DNA of 14,099 nt from Dehalococcoidia bacterium. Its GTDB lineage: Bacteria > Chloroflexota > Dehalococcoidia > Dehalococcoidales > UBA1222. The DNA lies in assembly GCA_009783135.1 (NCBI GenBank), contig WRHS01000032.1:1-14099 (forward strand), given 5' to 3'. Made by a program: the position numbers and the translations under genes. Of the stretch, positions 6,844 through 13,707 are shown piece after piece (positions within the stretch are counted from its first letter, which is position 1; each line of letters begins with the position of its first letter). Under the pieces are notes generated by a model. It was not told the origin of the DNA. It worked only from the letters and a program-made list of their open reading frames with translations, and searched no databases.

Positions 6844-7131
6844 TTACAACAGCGAGTCTTTTAACGCTTTAACCCTGACGTTGATTGAGCTTATGTGCGC
6901 CTCATCCGTCATGCTGGGATCTTTCCAGTCATAATATGTTTTACAGGGAAGTTCGGCGCACTCTGCACACGACTTATAGCTCTTTTTGTTAATAGGGCAG
7001 TCATACATAGGGCAAACCTCCATGCCAAAATCCTTGATATAAAAAGGCTTGCCCTTGATTGCGTAGCATCCGCCGCAATCTTTGTAATAGTCGCAGGCTG
7101 CACAGTCTATGCCGCATGGTGATAACAACAT
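6844..7131 (-). CDS. Cysteine-rich DUF3795 family protein
   Basis: This 95-residue soluble protein has ten cysteines: Cys6, 10, 13, 19, 22, 40, 45, 55, 58 and 63. The pattern is CGIDCAAC at the N-terminus, a CxxC at 19-22, and CAECAELPC at 55-63. This is the arrangement of DUF3795, a small family of unknown function common in anaerobes. The cysteines probably bind zinc or an iron-sulfur cluster, but this is inference. The ATG at 7131 is preceded on the minus strand by AGGAGG eight bases upstream. The gene begins 25 bases after the purN stop with no terminator between, so it looks like the last gene of the his-purN operon. It reads into the hairpin at 6806-6837. Nothing in the sequence ties it directly to histidine or purine chemistry. 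Confidence 0.85.
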   Translation of the reverse strand: MLLSPCGIDCAACDYYKDCGGCYAIKGKPFYIKDFGMEVCPMYDCPINKKSYKSCAECAELPCKTYYDWKDPSMTDEAHISSINVRVKALKDSLL

Positions 7132-7156
7132 CGTTCATACCTCCTATAGAATATCG

Positions 7157-7804
7157 TTATTTTGGGGCGCCTAATAAAATGCTTCCGTCTATGATTTGGT
7201 TTATAACCTCAACGATGAAAGTATGTTCCCTTGCTAAAATTTTTTGGGCTAAGGTTTCAGCTGTATCATCCGCAGAGACGGCTATTGTTGTTTGGGCCAC
7301 AACCTCACCTTCATCGTATTCCTGGCTGGCTCTATGGATTGTAATACCTGAAAGCGGCTCGTTAGCTGCTATGACGGCCTTATGTACGTTCATACCGAAC
7401 ATTCCTCTGCCGCCATACTTTGGGAGCAGAGCCGGATGTATGTTGAATACCCTGTTGTGATACTTGTTTAAAATACTTTCACCGATTCTCTTCAGGTAAC
7501 CGGCAAGGAAAATAATATCAGTATTGTGTGACGTCAAAATTTTCAAAATTTCAGCATCGGCTACTTCGTCACTTCCGAGAGCTTTGGGACTCACGTGAAA
7601 ACTGTCAATTCCGGCATCCGCTGCCCTTTGCAGAGCACGCGAGCCGGAATTATTGCTCAGCACAACACAAACATTTGCTTTCATTGCGCCTGAGCTGCAG
7701 GCATCAATTATCGCCTGAAGGTTGGAGCCGCTGTGTGACGCAAAAACTGCAATGTTCAACATAGCGCCCGCCGTATTCTTAGCATCCTGCATATCACCAC
7801 TCAT
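7157..7804 (-). CDS. purN: Phosphoribosylglycinamide formyltransferase
   Basis: PurN transfers a formyl group from 10-formyltetrahydrofolate to GAR, giving FGAR in step 3 of purine synthesis. Counting from the internal Met at 7762, the motifs are FASHSGSNLQAI (7-18), the catalytic FNIHP with Asn107 and His109, and Asp150 in YDEGEVVAQ. It has the KYGGRGMFGMNVH version of the substrate loop (115-127). The listed frame gives 215 residues. The family normally begins right before the first strand, so the ATG at 7762 (MLNIAVF, 201 residues) is at least as likely as 7804. An ATG at 7792 is also possible, and none of the three has a strong Shine-Dalgarno site. It lies 16 bases downstream of hisB if the outer start is used. 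A purine gene inside a his operon is unusual; the enzyme call is firm, the start is not. Confidence 0.95.
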   Translation of the reverse strand: MSGDMQDAKNTAGAMLNIAVFASHSGSNLQAIIDACSSGAMKANVCVVLSNNSGSRALQRAADAGIDSFHVSPKALGSDEVADAEILKILTSHNTDIIFLAGYLKRIGESILNKYHNRVFNIHPALLPKYGGRGMFGMNVHKAVIAANEPLSGITIHRASQEYDEGEVVAQTTIAVSADDTAETLAQKILAREHTFIVEVINQIIDGSILLGAPK

Positions 7805-7820
7805 ACTAATCTACAACTGT

Positions 7821-8411
7821 TTAATTTTCCAAACACCCTTTTGTAGAAGGCAAATCATCCGCACAGCGCGCGTCAACGCTTGTTGCTCTGTCAAGTGCCT
7901 TACCCATTGCCTTGAAAACAGCCTCGGCCTTGTGGTGGTCATTGGTGCCATACAAGGTACGGGCATGCAAGTTCATGCGCGCCTCAATGGCGAATGTTTC
8001 AAGGAAATGCCGGATCAGATCAGACGGAAACCCCAGCATGTCGTTTTCGGTGAGAACCAAATCCAGCTTGGCATATCCACGCCCGCTGATGTCGAGCGCC
8101 ACCATGGAAAGGGCATCATCCATTGGAACAGAGGCGTCGGCCATGCGCACAATGCCCCTGCATTCACCCAATGCCTCCAGAAAAGCCTTCCCAAGACAGA
8201 TACCCACATCCTCAACAAGATGATGAGCATCATCTCCTGTTGCCTTTAGGCTGATATCAAAACTGCCGTGACGCGCCAACTGCGACAACATATGGTCAAA
8301 CATATGTATGCCGGTGGCAATTTCATACTGACCCGTGCCATCCACGTTTAAACTGAGGTCAATGCAGGTTTCGCGTGTTTCACGCTTAATTGATGCTTTG
8401 CGCTGTGCCAT
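7821..8411 (-). CDS. hisB: Imidazoleglycerol-phosphate dehydratase
   Basis: HisB dehydrates imidazole glycerol phosphate to imidazole acetol phosphate. This is the monofunctional 196-residue form, with no histidinol-phosphatase domain. Both metal-binding signatures are present: DAHHLVEDVGICL (61-73) and GTNDHHKAEAVFK (155-167). HMFDHML (36-42), LDISGR (106-111) and the C-terminal PSTKG are also seen. At 98-100 the sequence is DDA where many homologues have DEA. I chose the ATG at 8411 rather than the in-frame GTG at 8420, because the strong GGGAGG (8425-8420) touches that GTG but lies 8 bases before the ATG. The hisC stop is 5 bases upstream, so the two are translationally coupled. HisC uses the product after its tautomerisation. 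Confidence 0.96.
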   Translation of the reverse strand: MAQRKASIKRETRETCIDLSLNVDGTGQYEIATGIHMFDHMLSQLARHGSFDISLKATGDDAHHLVEDVGICLGKAFLEALGECRGIVRMADASVPMDDALSMVALDISGRGYAKLDLVLTENDMLGFPSDLIRHFLETFAIEARMNLHARTLYGTNDHHKAEAVFKAMGKALDRATSVDARCADDLPSTKGCLEN

Positions 8412-8416
8412 AGTGC

Positions 8417-9514
8417 TCACCTCCCTATTTCCTCAAGAGCCGCAAGTAGTTTATCATCCTCACCGGGTTTGCCGACACTTATGCGGATGCAGTTTTTAAG
8501 GCGGGCATCAGCATAATGGCGTATCAATATTCCCCGGTCCTCAAGCTTTTGTTGCACGTCTTTTGCATCACCTTTGAGAAGGTCACATAGAATGAAGTTG
8601 GCTTTGGAAGGATAAACCTTCAGCCATTTTATGTCAGCTAATTTAAGCAGCAATCTCTCGCGTTCAGACACAATTTTCTGGATGTTGCACAACAAATAGT
8701 CTAAATCTGCAAGGGATTCTTTTACGGCCGCCACCGCTGTTGCGTTGACGTTATAAGGGTCGCGGATGGCATGCAAAAAGTCCGCAATTGAGCGTGGGAA
8801 GATACCGTATCCTACGCGCAGTCCTGCCAAACCGCTCCATTTGGAAAAAGTGCGCAGCAGCATCACGTTTTGAAACTCAGGCATAAGCGGGAGTGCCGTC
8901 TCTCCGGTAAACTCGAAATACGCCTCATCCACCACAAGCGGCAGTCCTGTTTGTGCCAGCCTGCGTATGTCCCCGGCGGTGGTCATGGTGCCGGTCGGGT
9001 TGTTTGGGTTAGGCAGGAAAATAAGCTTCGTTTTGGGTGTTACGGCATCAATAATACCGGCAACGTCAATATAAAAATCACTATCGCGCGGTACGTCCAC
9101 AACCTTTATCCCGCCAAGTTCGGCATAAAAGCGATACATTGGAAAAGATGGGCTCATTGTTATTATCTCATCGTTTGGTGCAGCAAAAAGCATAATAATC
9201 AACTCAATAAGCTGATCCGACCCGGCACCGACCACAATCTGCTCGGCAGGTACACCGGTATAGCGTGACAACTCCTCCCGCAGTTCTGTTTGAGCCGCAT
9301 CCGGATAAATGTGAAAATTGTTATAACCGCTGAGTACTTTGCCAACACGGGGGGATGCACCATAGTTATTCTCATTGGCATCAAGCTTTACCACATCCTC
9401 CTCGGGAATACCCAGCCTTCTGGCTATGACGTCGGGTGCTTTACAGGCGGCATAGCCTTTGAATTTGGTCATTTCAGGGCGGACAAAAGCCTCTATTCTG
9501 TTTGAGTTGCTCAT
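8417..9514 (-). CDS. hisC: Histidinol-phosphate aminotransferase
   Basis: HisC is a PLP enzyme that transfers an amino group from glutamate to imidazole acetol phosphate, giving histidinol phosphate. The 365-residue fold type I aminotransferase shows KLDANENNYG (43-52), NPNNPTG (169-175), Asp196 in VVDEAY for the PLP pyridine nitrogen, and the Schiff-base Lys225 in RTFSKWSGLAGLRVGYG. A C-terminal IRISVGKPGED corresponds to the carboxylate-binding Arg region. The ATG at 9514 overlaps the hisD stop as ATGA. It has GAGG at 9525-9522 seven bases upstream, inside hisD. Its own stop precedes hisB by 5 bases. HisC-like enzymes can act on aromatic amino acids, but the operon context makes histidine synthesis the clear role. 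Confidence 0.96.
   Translation of the reverse strand: MSNSNRIEAFVRPEMTKFKGYAACKAPDVIARRLGIPEEDVVKLDANENNYGASPRVGKVLSGYNNFHIYPDAAQTELREELSRYTGVPAEQIVVGAGSDQLIELIIMLFAAPNDEIITMSPSFPMYRFYAELGGIKVVDVPRDSDFYIDVAGIIDAVTPKTKLIFLPNPNNPTGTMTTAGDIRRLAQTGLPLVVDEAYFEFTGETALPLMPEFQNVMLLRTFSKWSGLAGLRVGYGIFPRSIADFLHAIRDPYNVNATAVAAVKESLADLDYLLCNIQKIVSERERLLLKLADIKWLKVYPSKANFILCDLLKGDAKDVQQKLEDRGILIRHYADARLKNCIRISVGKPGEDDKLLAALEEIGR
8420..8425 (-). promoter_or_regulatory. Ribosome binding site that sets the hisB start
   Basis: GGGAGG on the minus strand encodes the last Gly-Arg codons of hisC, directly before its TGA. It is 8 bases from the ATG at 8411 but has no spacing to the alternative GTG at 8420. This fixes the hisB start and puts its ribosome binding site inside hisC. 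Confidence 0.75.
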
Positions 9515-10839
9515 CTGTTTGCCTCGTCATTCACATGTGTTAGCGCTAATACATGCGCAGTTAACCCCTCGGCCTCGGCAATAACGGCAGCCTGCGGACC
9601 GAATTGTGCGTACATTTTAGCATCAACACTGACAACATTCATCAAACGCACGAAGTCGGTGGTATTAAGCGGTGCGGCAAAACGTGCCGTGCCGCTTGTT
9701 GGCAAAGCATGGCTTGGCCCTGCAATGTAGTCCCCCATGGCAACGGTTGGGTGCTCACCAACAAAGATACACCCTGCGTGTGAAATACGCTGAGCAATTT
9801 TATGAGAGTCCTCGGCAAAAATACACAGATGCTCAGGCGCATATAGATTTGCAAGTTCAATTGCCTGCTCCATGTTGTCCACAACGCATGCCACGGCATG
9901 GTGTGTTAATGACTCCTCAATAATGTCCCTGCGTGATAGTGTCTTTGCCACAGACGTCACTTCCTGAATTACCTGTTCTGCCACGTCTTCAGATGTGGTA
10001 AGCAGTATGGACTGCGACATGGCGTCATGTTCTGCCTGAGCCAGTATGTCGGCTGCACACCACTTAATATTGGCTGATGCATCAGCCAGCACCAATACCT
10101 CGCTTGGACCCTGAAGTCCGTCAATATCAACAGTTCCGAAAAGCTGCTTTTTTGCCAGCATAACGAAAATATTACCCGGACCGCAGATTTTATCTACGGC
10201 GGGTACGATTTTTGTGCCGAATGCCAAAGCGGCAATTGCCTGTGCCCCACCAATGGCAAACAGCTTATCCACGCCGGCGATGTAAGCTGCGGCGAGCGTC
10301 ATATCAGGTATCTTGCCGTCCTTGGCGGGCGGCGTGCATACGATTATTTCTTTCACACCAGCCGCTTTTGCAGGTAATACAGTCATCAAAACCGAAGACG
10401 GATAGCTGGCGGTACCGCCTGGCACATACAGACCCACCCGCGACAGCACGCGAAAGACCGTATCAGGTGACATTTTTTGCGCGCCACACTCCCAAGCCTC
10501 AAACTGCCTGCGGTGGAAATGCTCAATATTCTGCGCCGCTGCTTTCAGTGCATCCAGCAGCTTTGGCGCAATACGCCCTGCAGCTGAGCGCATCTCTTCT
10601 TGGGGTACCTCAAGTGAGTCCAGTTCCACGCGGTCGATGCGACGGCTGAAATCCTTCAGGGCATCATCACCATGCTCCCTTATCCGCTCAATAATAATAG
10701 CCACCGCCTGCTGCACATCTTCCGTGCCAAACAGTTGTGTTAAGGCAGCAGCCAAACGCGGTGAAACGGAGTATTTCTGCGGCACGGCACGCCGCGACAA
10801 GGCACCCCTGCACTCGGCGAATCCCCTTATCAGCTTCAT
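9511..10839 (-). CDS. hisD: Histidinol dehydrogenase
   Basis: HisD is a zinc enzyme that oxidises histidinol to histidine in two NAD-dependent steps, the end of the pathway. With the start at 10839 the protein has 442 residues, the family norm. Expected zinc ligands are visible as Gln268 and His271 (QAEHD), Asp370 (GDY) and His429 (GLTAHVLAL). The catalytic Glu336-His337 pair is in APEHL. CGPGN (219-223), GPSEVLV (244-250) and GPSHALPTSGTARF (374-387) are further family motifs. The reading frame stays open another 59 codons upstream, through the 3' end of hisG, but that part matches no HisD sequence. GGAGG at 10853-10849 is 9 bases before the ATG at 10839. It begins 1 base after the hisG stop and overlaps hisC by 4 bases. 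Confidence 0.97.
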   Translation of the reverse strand: MKLIRGFAECRGALSRRAVPQKYSVSPRLAAALTQLFGTEDVQQAVAIIIERIREHGDDALKDFSRRIDRVELDSLEVPQEEMRSAAGRIAPKLLDALKAAAQNIEHFHRRQFEAWECGAQKMSPDTVFRVLSRVGLYVPGGTASYPSSVLMTVLPAKAAGVKEIIVCTPPAKDGKIPDMTLAAAYIAGVDKLFAIGGAQAIAALAFGTKIVPAVDKICGPGNIFVMLAKKQLFGTVDIDGLQGPSEVLVLADASANIKWCAADILAQAEHDAMSQSILLTTSEDVAEQVIQEVTSVAKTLSRRDIIEESLTHHAVACVVDNMEQAIELANLYAPEHLCIFAEDSHKIAQRISHAGCIFVGEHPTVAMGDYIAGPSHALPTSGTARFAAPLNTTDFVRLMNVVSVDAKMYAQFGPQAAVIAEAEGLTAHVLALTHVNDEANR

Positions 10840-10840
10840 G

Positions 10841-12265
10841 TCAGCTTGCCTCCAACGCACCGCGCAGCAACTGCACAAAGTGTGCCATGCGCTGTGCTTT
10901 GATGGGGCTTTGATCAGGGTGTGTGCAGCCGATAATACAGGCCGTAGACTCGAAAAGCGTGTCAATAATTTTAAGGTTGTTTTTAACAAGCGTAGAGCCT
11001 GTTTCTGTGTTCTCAATTAGCACGTCGGCATCCTCCGGTAAAAAGGCCTCCGTGGCACCCCAGGTCGGCACAACGCGGTATGAGTCGAAATGGTTCGTGC
11101 GGGCATAATGGTCGGCAATGTTGACGTACTCGGCAGCAATGCGACAGGATTTGCCCTGAGCACTGTACATCTGCTGCAACTCAGCCGTCGTGCTCACCGG
11201 TGTTTCGTTGGTCACAACGGCTACAATACGCACCCAGCCATACTTGAGATCAAGCATTTGCATAAGTGGACTTCCCGGAAACTGATGCAGGTGATCGATA
11301 AGCCAGTCACGACCGGTAATTGCCAAATCATAGTCGCCGCCCGCTACCTGCATTGGCATATCCTGCGGGCGTATAACCTTGATGAAAAAACCGTCAAGCG
11401 AGATTTTGGGGCGTCTATTGCCGTATGCGGAGGGATAATCGTCTATCTGTATGCCCGCAGCATCCATTATCTTGCGTACATGCGACTGCTGATGCCCGTC
11501 GGGAAGCGCCAGGCGTACAGTGTCTGCGTCAAGCTCACACCGCGGCTGCATACATTGTCTGGTTGCTCCAATATTTACGAACTGCCCGAAACCGGCGGAC
11601 TCATGCGGGAATACCTTGGGTATTATGGCATCAATTGATGCCAAGACGTCGGACATATCCTTGTGGCGCAGGCTGTCCCTGTTGACTATTAAACAAGCCC
11701 TGAAACCTACGATTTTGCCAAGCGACACAAAACCCAAAGAGGTTATCTCAGCCTCGTTCTTGCGCGACAGCAGAACAATGTCGGCATTTTCGGGGGGATA
11801 GGCATCCGCAGAACCCCACAAAGGATAAATTGAGAAGCGCCGCAGGCGCATCTTTAAGGCAAGCGAGTGTGCCAGATTAGGGTACTCCCCGGCTATTCTC
11901 ACCGCGGGATTGCGCGTAGTAATTTCATCATTTTCCATAACTCTCGGCATTGCGGCAGCATATACAGCTCCTTCACCAAATCCCATGTCACGCACGGTGA
12001 CCAGATTGCATGAAGGATACTTTACGGTGTACTCTGCCACCCAGTCAGATCCGCAAATGCCTATGTCATAGTTGCCTATGGCCACCTGTATGGGAATGTC
12101 CCGTTCCTGAAATATCTTGGCGCTGATATCGCCTCTTGTGGATGATTTCAGGCGGTATAGGCGTGATTTATCATTGTAGTCATCCAAGCCCCATCTTGCT
12201 TTTTCAAGTATGTCAGCCGTGGGTGGCATTAGTCTTCCTTTTGGAAGTGCAATGCGTATAGTCAT
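10841..12265 (-). CDS. hisG: ATP phosphoribosyltransferase, tandem double-domain HisG
   Basis: HisG condenses ATP with PRPP, the committed step of histidine synthesis. A normal short-form HisG has about 200-230 residues; this protein has 474 and consists of two HisG catalytic domains in tandem. The first half (residues 1-220, about 11606-12265) has IALPKGR at 5-11, DIPIQVAIGNYDIGICGSDW at 56-75 and RIAGEYPN at 123-130. Where the PRPP loop should be (162-178) it reads ADIVLLSRKNEAEITSL, without TGSTL. The second half (249-474, about 10844-11521) has LALPDGH instead of LPKGR at 252-258, RPQDMPMQVAGGDYDLAITG at 299-318, RIAAEY at 375-380 and an intact ENTETGSTL at 418-426. A linker of about 25 residues joins them. 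The frame is open throughout. I chose the ATG at 12265 (MTIRIALPKGRL); an in-frame TTG at 12271 overlaps the hisZ stop. It follows hisZ by 2 bases, consistent with a HisZ-dependent enzyme. Confidence 0.93.
   Translation of the reverse strand: MTIRIALPKGRLMPPTADILEKARWGLDDYNDKSRLYRLKSSTRGDISAKIFQERDIPIQVAIGNYDIGICGSDWVAEYTVKYPSCNLVTVRDMGFGEGAVYAAAMPRVMENDEITTRNPAVRIAGEYPNLAHSLALKMRLRRFSIYPLWGSADAYPPENADIVLLSRKNEAEITSLGFVSLGKIVGFRACLIVNRDSLRHKDMSDVLASIDAIIPKVFPHESAGFGQFVNIGATRQCMQPRCELDADTVRLALPDGHQQSHVRKIMDAAGIQIDDYPSAYGNRRPKISLDGFFIKVIRPQDMPMQVAGGDYDLAITGRDWLIDHLHQFPGSPLMQMLDLKYGWVRIVAVVTNETPVSTTAELQQMYSAQGKSCRIAAEYVNIADHYARTNHFDSYRVVPTWGATEAFLPEDADVLIENTETGSTLVKNNLKIIDTLFESTACIIGCTHPDQSPIKAQRMAHFVQLLRGALEAS
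10849..10853 (-). promoter_or_regulatory. Ribosome binding site that sets the hisD start
   Basis: GGAGG on the minus strand lies in the last codons of hisG, 9 bases before the ATG at 10839. It selects this start over the longer open frame that extends upstream to 11016. Confidence 0.75.
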
Positions 12266-12267
12266 TC

Positions 12268-13506
12268 TCAAACCAACCCAACCAGCGCCACGGCCTCAAT
12301 GGCAGAAGAGCAGTTATTCCTTTCGCCTGTGGCGCAATTGAACAGTACGATTTGCGGCTCATCCTGTTTTACCTGCAACTCCCAGCCGCAATCATGCGCA
12401 ACTGTGCCGTTCGGACCCATCAGAACAACAAGCCCCGCACGGCGTAAAAGGTCAGCCACCTCGCATCCGACTTTCATAGCAGAGGGGTCAACACTGAGGC
12501 TCACCCGCTGCGAAACAGGAATATACAAATGGTCGATGTTGATAAGTGCTGATAAACGGTCAATATAAAGCCCAAAGCCCGCTGCCGGAGCAGAGGTGCC
12601 ACCCATCGTCTCAACAAGCCTGTCATAACGTCCGCCGCCACCTACATTCACCGCACCGGCGAACAGTCTGAAGATAATTCCGGTGTAATACTCAAAGCCT
12701 TTACCGCACGTGAAATCAATTTGATATGCAAGCCCCATGGACTCAACCATCTCAATGGTTTTTATGAAAGAACTCAATTCATCCTGCACCCCGGCGATAT
12801 CTGATGCAAAAAGGGAGCGCAGGTTTTTGAGGAAAGCGGCCGAGTCACCTTTTGTGTTGAGTAGCAACCGAAGAGCCTCAAGGGACTGCCCTTTGGCGGC
12901 ATGCATGCTTTCGAGGGCGCTCAACTCACCATCAAGGATACGGCTTAGCACGTCATCCTGCTCAGTGTGATTTAAGCCCAAGCTTGCAAGCAACTCGCGT
13001 AATAAACCGACGTGGGAAAGCCTGACTTCAATTTTATCGATTCCCATGCGCTTGACGGCGTCACACGCAAAAGAAATCAGTTCGGCATCTGCTATATCTC
13101 CGCCTGCGCCGATGAGTTCTGCTCCGCACTGCCAGCGCTCGCGCGCTTTTGTGGCGCTTTCCTCAAACACGAATGAGTTTGTAACGTAACTTAAACGTGC
13201 CGGATAGCCTTGCTGCTGCATCTGCTCAATAAAAAGCCGTGCCGTTGGGATTGTAGTATCAGGCTTGAGAACTACGCGCTCGCCACTCCACCCGTCCCAG
13301 TCAAGAAATGAGTATACACGACGCAGCATACCTGTGGTTAAAGTACCTGCGGAGGTGAAAAGATAGAGGTATTCCAGTGTGGGCGTACGCACCTCATCAT
13401 AGCCATAACTCCTGGCCGTTTCCTGAAAAGCCGCCTCGACACTGCGGAAGCGCAACATGTCCTGCGCGCTTAGATCAGTGCAACCCTTGCAACGTTCAAT
13501 CTGCAT
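12268..13506 (-). CDS. hisZ: ATP phosphoribosyltransferase regulatory subunit (HisZ)
   Basis: HisZ is a histidyl-tRNA synthetase paralogue that has lost aminoacylation. It forms a complex with short-form HisG, which needs it for activity or histidine feedback. The 412-residue protein has the class II synthetase core: GYDEVRTPTLEY (35-46), VLKPDTTIPTARL (79-91, the HisZ-type 'RPD-T' version rather than the synthetase 'RPEGTA'), a motif-2-like RERWQCGAELIG (122-133) and GGGGRYDRL (289-297). KGFEYYTG is at 269-276, where true synthetases have RGLDYYTG. The C-terminal 80 residues look like a degenerate anticodon-binding-like domain. AGGA at 13517-13514 precedes the ATG at 13506. It is the first gene of the operon, and hisG follows immediately. 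A real hisS is less likely because of these substitutions and the hisG neighbour. Confidence 0.9.
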   Translation of the reverse strand: MQIERCKGCTDLSAQDMLRFRSVEAAFQETARSYGYDEVRTPTLEYLYLFTSAGTLTTGMLRRVYSFLDWDGWSGERVVLKPDTTIPTARLFIEQMQQQGYPARLSYVTNSFVFEESATKARERWQCGAELIGAGGDIADAELISFACDAVKRMGIDKIEVRLSHVGLLRELLASLGLNHTEQDDVLSRILDGELSALESMHAAKGQSLEALRLLLNTKGDSAAFLKNLRSLFASDIAGVQDELSSFIKTIEMVESMGLAYQIDFTCGKGFEYYTGIIFRLFAGAVNVGGGGRYDRLVETMGGTSAPAAGFGLYIDRLSALINIDHLYIPVSQRVSLSVDPSAMKVGCEVADLLRRAGLVVLMGPNGTVAHDCGWELQVKQDEPQIVLFNCATGERNNCSSAIEAVALVGLV

Positions 13507-13534
13507 ATTTCTATCCTATTCTTTCAATCAGTCA

Positions 13535-13563
13535 ATTTTACACTAAAGTGTGTTATAAATAAA
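13535..13563 (-). promoter_or_regulatory. Putative promoter of the hisZ-hisG-hisD-hisC-hisB-purN operon
   Basis: On the minus strand TTTATT (13563-13558) and TAAAAT (13540-13535) are separated by 17 bases, upstream of the hisZ ATG at 13506. The -10 region TTTAGTGTAAAAT is nearly identical to that of the tRNA-Val promoter. The small inverted repeat ACACT-AA-AGTGT (13540-13551) lies just upstream of and touching the -10. The predicted leader of about 20 bases leaves no room for a his attenuator peptide or T-box. Confidence 0.45.
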
Positions 13564-13634
13564 CGATGACAGGAATTGGACGTGAAAAAGTTTGAGAAAT
13601 TGTGATAATTTTGTATCGCATCGCAGGAACCATG

Positions 13635-13643
13635 TGCTATACT
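13635..13643 (+). promoter_or_regulatory. Putative extended -10 promoter for the nfeD-like gene
   Basis: TGCTATACT at 13635-13643 is an extended -10 element identical to the one before tsaC (1783-1791). No -35 box is seen at the right distance. It lies about 65 bases upstream of the nfeD-like ATG. Confidence 0.4.
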
Positions 13644-13707
13644 TATGTATGGTATAAAGGCTGTCTATTTTTGGCGCTCTGACATACGAGCAGACGGAGG
13701 TTTGTTT

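Noticed and set aside
7722..8249. Plus-strand open frame of 175 codons across purN and hisB
   Set aside because: It lies antisense to two conserved enzymes and shows no family resemblance.
10840..11016. N-terminal extension of hisD, 59 extra codons in frame, overlapping the 3' end of hisG
   Set aside because: The extra residues are Arg/Leu/Cys-rich and unlike any HisD start, and they shadow hisG in another frame. A good Shine-Dalgarno site and the normal family length support the ATG at 10839.
12268..13506. Reading this gene as a functional histidyl-tRNA synthetase
   Set aside because: It has the HisZ-type KPDTT instead of RPEGTA, KGFEYYTG instead of RGLDYYTG, and hisG directly downstream.
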